The translations under genes and the position numbers were made by a program. Positions 57,955-64,000 of a stretch of DNA of 64,000 nt are shown here, in pieces. The stretch comes from Odiellus spinosus (Eukaryota > Arthropoda > Arachnida > Opiliones > Phalangiidae). The number at the start of each line of letters is the position of its first letter. Position 1 is the stretch's first letter. Location of the stretch: positions 7,619,424 to 7,683,423 of the forward strand of contig OY987231.1 of assembly GCA_963920705.1 (NCBI GenBank). Reading direction: 5' to 3'. The notes below the pieces were generated by a model. The model did no database searches, had not been told where the DNA came from, and saw only the letters and a program-made list of their open reading frames with translations.

Positions 57955-59100
57955 CGCGTAACTAACTAGGCCCGGGTAGACCATCTTGTTTTATGTTAAT
58001 CCCTAATTTTCTTTCTAGAATAAAATAACTAAATTCGCGCATTTTTACGACCAAAAATTTATAGGATTTAAGGTTACATGTGTCGGGTTAATCCAAACCT
58101 GTATTTTATAATTACATCTACCCTATAACTTTAGTTACGTTTAAGCTTAGTTTACACGTATACTTAAAAGAAACCCGTAGTCTGTTAGCGTAATTTATCT
58201 CCATAATCTTGTACCGAGTTAAAATATTTAAAGTACAAGTCTCAGAAAGTTTAGTTTTAAAAATTGTTTTAGATTATGAGGCACCTACCTTTTCAATTTT
58301 CTTCTCCGCGTTACGGCAAAAAACCTTTAAAATGTAATAGCCAGTTTATTTTAACCGGTTGAAAGATGCACCAGTTAAAAAATCTCTCCGCTACCCAAAC
58401 ATCGTCTGCTAAGGTGTTATCATCATAGGGATTACACCTTAGCAGACGATGTTTCAGCCATCATTCCTGAACATCAGAAGAAATGTTAAATAAATAGTAG
58501 TTTTTTTTAACAAACATCAATGAAAATTTACAAATATTTAAACTTGGAAACAAAAATGTTTTTCAAAATATAAATGAAAACGGTTTTAACCGTGGTTTTT
58601 TTCTTGGTGGTTAAAACCGAGCTCTGAGGACTTCAAAATTAGTCCAAAATTGACATAATTACCCCACAAATAATAAATTGATTAATTTGCCAAGAAATAT
58701 GTTTCTCGTGACGTCATATTGCATATAAGTAAATTCTCATTAAAATCTCTACATTGTTGAAAAATGATTTTTTCAAAAACTTTTAATTTCAATCCCGGTT
58801 CCTCCAAAGTCCTTTTTAAAACCCATTGAAGGGTATTTCAAATTTATTCAAACAATTTTTAACTCCATTATTTTATAACAGCTAAATGTAGTTTTTATTT
58901 CGTAGAATCAGCATTCATTTGTCCTCAAATGCACCATTGAGCCGTTTTTTATCTTCATTAATTTTCAAAAAGATTACTATAACCAAAGTTCAAAAATAAA
59001 ATTTAAATTGCGATTAAGAAATTCGGAATAATTTTCAGAATTTGTAGTTAATCTTAAGTTTATCGAAATAAATTAATAATCTGTTTCATATTCAATTTAA
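57955..59100. other. No gene apart from the hairpin at 58397-58454
   Basis: AT-rich. An AAACGGTTTTAACCGTGG / GGTTAAAACCGAG dyad at about 58578-58620 is a second, weaker hairpin. Confidence 0.5.
58397..58454. other. Perfect 21-bp hairpin with 16-nt loop
   Basis: The left arm (58397-58417) starts AAACATCGTCTGC and the right arm (58434-58454) is its exact reverse complement. The loop is TATCATCATAGGGATT. The flanks do not pair. The size is compatible with a small-RNA hairpin or with a minimal inverted-repeat element; the perfect pairing is unusual next to the eroded repeats around it. Confidence 0.9.
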
Positions 59101-59104
59101 CTTA

Positions 59105-59610
59105 AAGGCAAACTTGGAGCTAAAAATTGAACAGCTTTTGAACTTATTTATGGAATCCCAGGATGCCAAAAAACGTATTCGAAAACTTTCAAGACACGTT
59201 TTTGGTGTTTAAAGGCCTAGGATTTCTTCTGCCTGTAACCTGCCTGTTTCACTGGAAGTGGGATCACCTTCTGAGCTTACCTTTTGGGTAGAAAGGCAAG
59301 ATAAAGCCTGGAGGATGAGTTTGTTTCCAGGGTGACAGGCAGAAGTAATCTTAGGCCTTTAAATTAATTACTAAAGTTTGGTATAATTTCTATAAAAATA
59401 AATATAAATTCGGCCAATGATATTATTTGAGTCTTCAAGAGACTAAGCTGACGTCAAACGCCTGCCTATTCTTTTAAGGTTAGGACATTGCAAACTAAAG
59501 GCTGTAAAATAACATGATTGGCCCGAATTTAATCTTTACCAAACTTTAGCAATTAATTTAAACACCAAAAACGTGAAATAAATTCAAAAGCTGTTCCATT
59601 ATTAGCTCCC
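59105..59610. mobile_element. Family J foldback element with nested TTAA element
   Basis: AGGCAAACTTGGAGCTAAAA follows a TTAA at about 59101, and GCTGTTCCATTATTAGCTCCCT precedes a TTAA near 59609. The inner arms include AAACACCAAAAACGTG and TAAATTCGGCCAATGATATT with their complements. A small TTAA element is inserted at 59213-59358. Confidence 0.82.
59213..59358. mobile_element. Small inverted-repeat element, 146 bp, TTAA-flanked, nested in J
   Basis: AGGCCTAGGATTTCTTCTGC at the left and GCAGAAGTAATCTTAGGCCT at the right pair with two mismatches. TTAA at 59209-59212 and 59359-59362. The interior is GC-richer (CACTGGAAGTGGGATCACC). No second copy is in the window. Confidence 0.87.
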
Positions 59611-59630
59611 TTTAATTTTAATTTATAATA

Positions 59631-60286
59631 AAATCTAATTTGTCTTTTTTTTTTTCAAACTTTGTACAATTCAATGACCTTTATTTGAATCAATATTGAC
59701 ACTTGAACCGCTTGAACTTTAGAAAAGAAAGAAAACAAAAATTTGAAGTTAGACTTAGTTCTTAGATTTGTGACTAGATGGCGCCAATGCATCGCGAAAG
59801 TGTTTTTTTTTTTTTTCGACACTATCCTTATTCCTTCAAGTGCTTTTGCGAGGGGAAATTAGTTTTAACTATTTTTCTCCCTATTAAGTTTAACATTGTG
59901 TATTATTACGCGTCAGTCTTATCCATTACACCAAGTTTCCTCGAACAAGATATATATTTTTTTAATATCAAATGAAAGGGCTTCTTTTTGAAAGACGTAA
60001 TGCACATGGCTCTGAATTCTCCATTGAATTCTTTCACTTTTGTTCTTAAGAATATTTCTTAGAAGAAGAAGAAGAATATGGGTTTTTGTTAAGAGACTTT
60101 ATACAACAGTAAATTTTATTCATAGCCATGTAAAGCTTTTTAAATAAGACCTATTTTAAAACTTTAAAAAAGGGTTTTACTCCAAACCCTATTCAACATT
60201 TCAAACCGAAGTCTTTATTAGTGGGTGGAAGATTTTTTTTTTATGTACTTAACGTATGTTTAAACGCGTTACAAAGGGTTTTTATT
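59631..60286. other. No gene seen
   Basis: AT-rich with T tracts. The frame at 59778-59975 crosses poly-T. Confidence 0.5.
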
Positions 60287-60290
60287 TTAA

Positions 60291-60472
60291 AGTAAGGCTT
60301 TCACCATTTTGTTCCGAATGAATATAAATTATATTTTTAGTTATATCATACTTTTATAACGCCATATTCAAAATTTTATACCTCTGGGATGACGCGTTAG
60401 AAAGAGACTTCAAAATGAAAATGTTAAAAATATACGGATCATTTTTTTCCCGATATATGACCTAGTTTATTG
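60291..60472 (-). mobile_element. Family A right-end fragment, minus orientation
   Basis: TTAA (60287-60290) precedes AGTAAGGCTTTCACC, the complement of the A right terminus, with TTTATACCTCTGGGATGACG inside. It stops where the family C fragment begins. Confidence 0.75.
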
Positions 60473-60670
60473 TAACAAATATTAAACTAAAATTAAATTT
60501 AAAACTTACCATCAAGATAGGCTTAGCTGGATTCATGGATATTTCCTGAACTCCCCATATAAGGACTAGCGACCAATGACATTGATCTATGGCATTACGG
60601 GGAATGCAGAATCTCCATGAATCCTACTAAGCCTATTTTGATGGTAAGTTTTAAATTTATTTCTAGTTTT
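60473..60670. mobile_element. Family C inner fragment joined to family A
   Basis: AACAAATATTAAACTAAAATT, GGCTTAGCTGGATTCATGG and TCCATGAATCCTACTAAGCC are the inner arms of C, ending at TTTCTAGTTTTA. The outer arms are absent on both sides. Confidence 0.78.
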
Positions 60671-60674
60671 AACC

Positions 60675-61915
60675 CCCGTTAAAACACTCTTAATTGTCCG
60701 TCAAAGTAATCTAATCTATTATTTTAATTGTAATGGGGTTTATATTAAATTTTATTATCGAAGTAATTTGCTTCTAAAACTAAATTCTTTAGTTATAGTT
60801 AATTGTTTCAAGTCTAAAATAATATAACTACTTACTACTAACGCGGATTGCTACCTGTTGTTAAGCTCCGTAGATAAAAAGTAGTTTTATTGTATATATA
60901 TGTAAATTTGATCAAATTCTGTTGAAGATGAATATGCAAAATAACCAAAACTACGGCGGAATGATACGCAGTATCAAACCAGATAGTATAAAAAGTAGTC
61001 TCAGGAAAAATCCACTTGAACAAGATTGAGTATAATTCTTTAATTTAATTTTGTGACTCTTAAGAGCGCTTGTCAATAAGATGGCCTCAGACTCTTTCGT
61101 CTCTCCGTCGCCTTCATTTGATTACATTTTCGGTCCTCATTTAAATCAGTTTAAAATTACACCGCGTACAAAGCTATGATTATATACGATCTTAGCACGT
61201 CGTGTTATTTCCCCATTGGAGTTAGTAAAGCCAAAGTCAGGCAGCTGCCATCCCCCTATTTAACATAAAACATAGTAAAAAGCTTCGTACTCGTAGAGAT
61301 CTCTGACTGATTTGGAACAAAACATTCTGTTCGACCTATTTCAAGTAATGAAGTAATATTAACAGTAGTAAGAAATAATCGGTAGTTTTCTGTTTAAACA
61401 TTTAACAGGCTTTGTACGCGTTGACTTAAATAGACCGAACACGCAATAGAAAGTCTAGTATGTTTCCCATCCATACTGCAGTTTGTTCGACGTGTTTGAA
61501 GTAATAATCGTACCCCTTTTCCAAGTTTGTACGCGTTGACTTCATTATTTCGAACAGACTGTAGAGTGTCCGCCTTTCGTACTACATTATATTCGACACT
61601 TTGGAGTTAATGGTGGAATATTCGAGGAAGGAGAGAAAAGACGGTTAGTTTTCCCATAAACTTGGCTTGGCTTCTTGGCTCGAGCCAAATTTAATATTCT
61701 TAAAATGAGAGCCAACAAAGGTTCGCGGAAAGTAATTTAAGCTAGCCTCCGTTTTATATACCTATCAGTTTTTAGGTGATTTTTGGACTTAAGGCAATGT
61801 GAAGAGAATAATTCAAATGATTTATCGATTCAATTATTAGAAATGAAACATTCTGGAAAAGAACTTTAGTTTGAATTGCGCGAAAAATCGAGAAAGATCC
61901 AAAATTTGGCTAATT
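60675..61915. other. No gene seen
   Basis: A duplicated motif TTTGTACGCGTTGACTT at about 61411 and 61524 marks a diverged roughly 113-bp repeat. No coding sequence is recognised. Confidence 0.45.
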
Positions 61916-61921
61916 ATATTA

Positions 61922-62105
61922 AAAGGAGAACGTCCGACCAATCCAAAGACTCCCCTGTACCTTTGTCTTCGTAGAATATCCGCGACACGCGCTGTTGTAC
62001 GCTTGAAAATAATCAAGAACGAGATTTTGCCCGATTCTAAGAGTGTCCCGCACGTGTCGCGGGGATTTTATTAAGCCAAAGGTACATGGGCGTCTTTTGA
62101 TTACT
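61922..62105. mobile_element. Family I element, right end worn
   Basis: TTAA (61918-61921) precedes AAGGAGAACGTCCGACC, then AAGACTCCCCTGTACCTTTG. The right arm AAGCCAAAGGTACATGG and GTCTTTTGATTA is its complement. The right TTAA is lost. The opposing frames at 61871-62113 lie on the element. Confidence 0.72.
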
Positions 62106-62109
62106 TCGC

Positions 62110-62760
62110 ACACATTAGGAATTAGTATAAATTTTGTTAATTGAATAAGACCATCGTGAATGTCAATCAGATATTATCCGTTCGCGAAAAATTATCCATT
62201 TCTTATTCGAGTTAACGTATACCTGAATGTAAGGCAAACTTTTTATTGTTATGGGAAATTGATGCGTTATACGAGTTATTCATTCGCCCATAAGAAACAT
62301 TTGAAAATCCAGTTTCTTCATTGATTTTAACCCAAATTGAGATCTCGAAGCTAGAATCTAGTCATTTAGTCGCTGTTAATTTTAATTTAGATTAAAATAT
62401 AATTATTAAATTTCATTCTACACGGATTTCGAGAAACGTCATATTTTTATCTTCGCATTATCCGTTTGAATAAACGCGGAATTTGTTTATTAATCGAACT
62501 TAAAATTTATCTCCGGATAATTCGAATCCATTTAATTCGTCTTTCTATATAATTTTTGGTTTTTATTATTTTAGCAACCAATTTATCCGAGATTAAAATA
62601 TCTGAAAAAAGCCTAGTTATCAATGGATATCCTAAATTATTCGTTTTCCGATTCCGAGCTCTACCTTCATTCCATTACTTCATTTTTCTTTTCATCTTCC
62701 CTCTAAATGGTTATAGCAATAATATTTCCACATTCAAAAGCGGTTATTATTTGAATTTAT
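62110..62760. other. No gene seen
   Basis: AT-rich. A possible splice acceptor at 62575 (tttattattttag) is followed by a 13-codon frame ending in TAG, so I do not call an exon. Confidence 0.45.
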
Positions 62761-62763
62761 TTC

Positions 62764-63054
62764 ACTACGGTCACACTAGCATTTCTTAATCGATTAGGAA
62801 CGGCAAAATCAAATCGATATTCAAATCGCCAAGAATCGTTGTCTTGTGTTCACGCATTATCTCTAATAAATCGATTTATCCTAGCTTCATCTATCGGTTG
62901 TTGAAACCGAATCGGTACGAAACTGGTTCCCGAAGCAGTTTCGAGAAATCGAATCAAATCGATTCGAGAAAAGACTGTTGACTATTCACACGACTCCTGG
63001 GAAACGTTTTGAAACGGTTTAAATCGATTCCAAGGCCTAGTGTGACCGTAGCTA
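62764..63054 (-). mobile_element. Family D element (copy 5), minus orientation
   Basis: CTACGGTCACACTAGC to CTAGTGTGACCGTAGCTA, with both terminal inverted repeats intact. Confidence 0.9.
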
Positions 63055-63405
63055 TTGAAATAAAATAGTCATCGAAATTAAAAAATAAAATAAAAAAAGG
63101 TGGAGTCAGTAACGCTTTAACCGAGGCTTAAGATTTATACGTGCAGAAAAGTCCGACTTTATCCGGAGATGGGGAAGCTCGAGAGACGTAAAAATAGCCT
63201 CTCTATCCCTCTCGGTCTCTTTGATACTGATTTGATTAAACGGGGGAAGTTTAGAAGGGGGATTAAGGAGGTCCAGAACATCGGCGGTCAAACGAGAGAG
63301 CCGGGCTAGCTAGATCGAGCACGCTGGAACCAAAGGTTTTATTTTCCTGGGGTTGAAGGGATTTTGGATTGGTACAGCTAGTAGCGTATATATATGCACG
63401 TATGA

Positions 63406-63600
63406 ATGTATGTATGTCTAGGGCTGGCTATTTTGGGAATCTCTGTTTATACGGGTGTGGGAATTCTCGTGCTGATAAGTATTTTAGTAACATTGCATTG
63501 GGTGAAGCCCGCGAAGCAAGGAGAACTCGGTACGAGCACTAGGGTATACATAGATTCATTTATTTATGCCTCGGGGATCCACATTCCCAAGAAAGGTTAA
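63406..63600 (+). CDS. Unassigned open frame with a hydrophobic segment (doubtful)
   Basis: This frame of 64 codons lies in a patch richer in GC than its flanks (63150-63600). It encodes a hydrophobic stretch (residues about 5-31, LGLAILGISVYTGVGILV) followed by a polar tail. I do not recognise it, there is no splice signal pair, and chance is likely in 64 kb. It is listed only because its composition differs from the AT-rich background. Confidence 0.15.
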   Translation: MYVCLGLAILGISVYTGVGILVLISILVTLHWVKPAKQGELGTSTRVYIDSFIYASGIHIPKKG

Positions 63601-63659
63601 AGTTACTTCTTTCGGAAAATGACACGGAACTTTATTTATTTTAGTCATTTGCCTTATTG

Positions 63660-64000
63660 GATTTTTGACCTATTTTTATCCATATAATTTTGGTTTTAAC
63701 TATTTTTGCCCATATGGCTTGGGTTTTTTCTGGTTTTTGACCTATTTTATCCATTTTACTTGGGTTTTTGCTGGTCTTTGACCTATTTTATACATTTAAC
63801 TTGGGTTGTTGAGCTATTTATTATTAACCTTGGTTTTTTTTTTACTATTTTTATGCATTTAACTTGGGTTTTTAACTATTTTTATTCAATTATCTTCAGC
63901 ATTTAACTATTTGTATTCATTTAACTACAGTTTTTAACTATTTTTATTCATTTAACTACAGTTTTAAACTATTTTTATTCATTTAACTACAGTTATTAAC
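63660..64000. repeat. 31-bp minisatellite (TTTTTATTCATTTAACTACA), open at window end
   Basis: Units of ATTTTTATYCATTTAACTWS plus RGTTTTTAACT, most regular after 63890 and continuing past the window. The frame at 63706-63906 is the array. Confidence 0.92.

Noticed and set aside
62576-62615. Possible next PDZ-GEF exon after a good-looking acceptor
   Set aside because: The frame stops after 13 codons and does not match the expected continuation of the family.

Overview
This is eukaryotic, animal DNA. It is AT-rich, almost free of coding sequence, and packed with short inverted-repeat transposons and minisatellites. The only protein-coding sequence I can assign is two exons of a PDZ-GEF (Rap guanine nucleotide exchange factor, RAPGEF2/6 family; Gef26 of flies) on the + strand at 51476-51564 and 52353-52428. 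Their intron has a GT donor and a polypyrimidine-AG acceptor. Exon 1 starts in a CpG-rich stretch (about 50560-51475) with E2F-, ETS- and CRE-like sites and a TATA/initiator pair, so it looks like an alternative promoter and first exon. The rest of the gene should lie beyond 64000; I found no further exon here. The window suggests an invertebrate, possibly an arthropod, but nothing in it fixes the species.

The other roughly 99 percent is intron or intergenic DNA. Most of the recognisable part falls into three groups of non-autonomous DNA transposons, which I sorted by termini and target-site duplications (TSDs). Group 1 is flanked by TTAA and begins 5'-A(A)GK: families A, C, H, I, J/V and a small element at 59213. 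Group 2 has a 7-bp TSD and begins 5'-CA: families B, G, K and L. Group 3 has an 8-bp TSD: the 162-164 bp CGAGGGG family (E, N, R) and a 180-bp element nested at 22029, all hAT-like; Q is placed here by its CAGGG terminus alone. Families D, S and U have long inverted repeats but no clear TSD. Nesting is common: L in A, B in A, A in V, a hAT-like element in C, and a TTAA element in J.

Tandem arrays are the second theme: 19 bp (3.5 kb), 32 bp (8.2 kb, with an inverted related array at 46.2 kb), 33 bp (10.2 kb), 20 bp (17.4 kb), 31 bp (20.5 kb), 30 bp (23.5 kb), TTAGGCTTAA-based (26.1 and 41.7 kb), 20 bp (27.1 kb), 30 bp (33.7 kb), 10 bp (35.1 kb), 30 bp (40.2 kb), about 29 bp (53.2 kb), 40 bp (57.1 kb) and 31 bp (63.7 kb). 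Several lie inside transposons and appear to have expanded there. Most long open frames in the window are these arrays read in frame, not genes.

Other features worth noting are a perfect 21-bp hairpin at 58397-58454, an inverted pair of G elements at 30.3/31.6 kb that could form long double-stranded RNA, and a GC-richer possible retroelement remnant at 18.7-19.3 kb.
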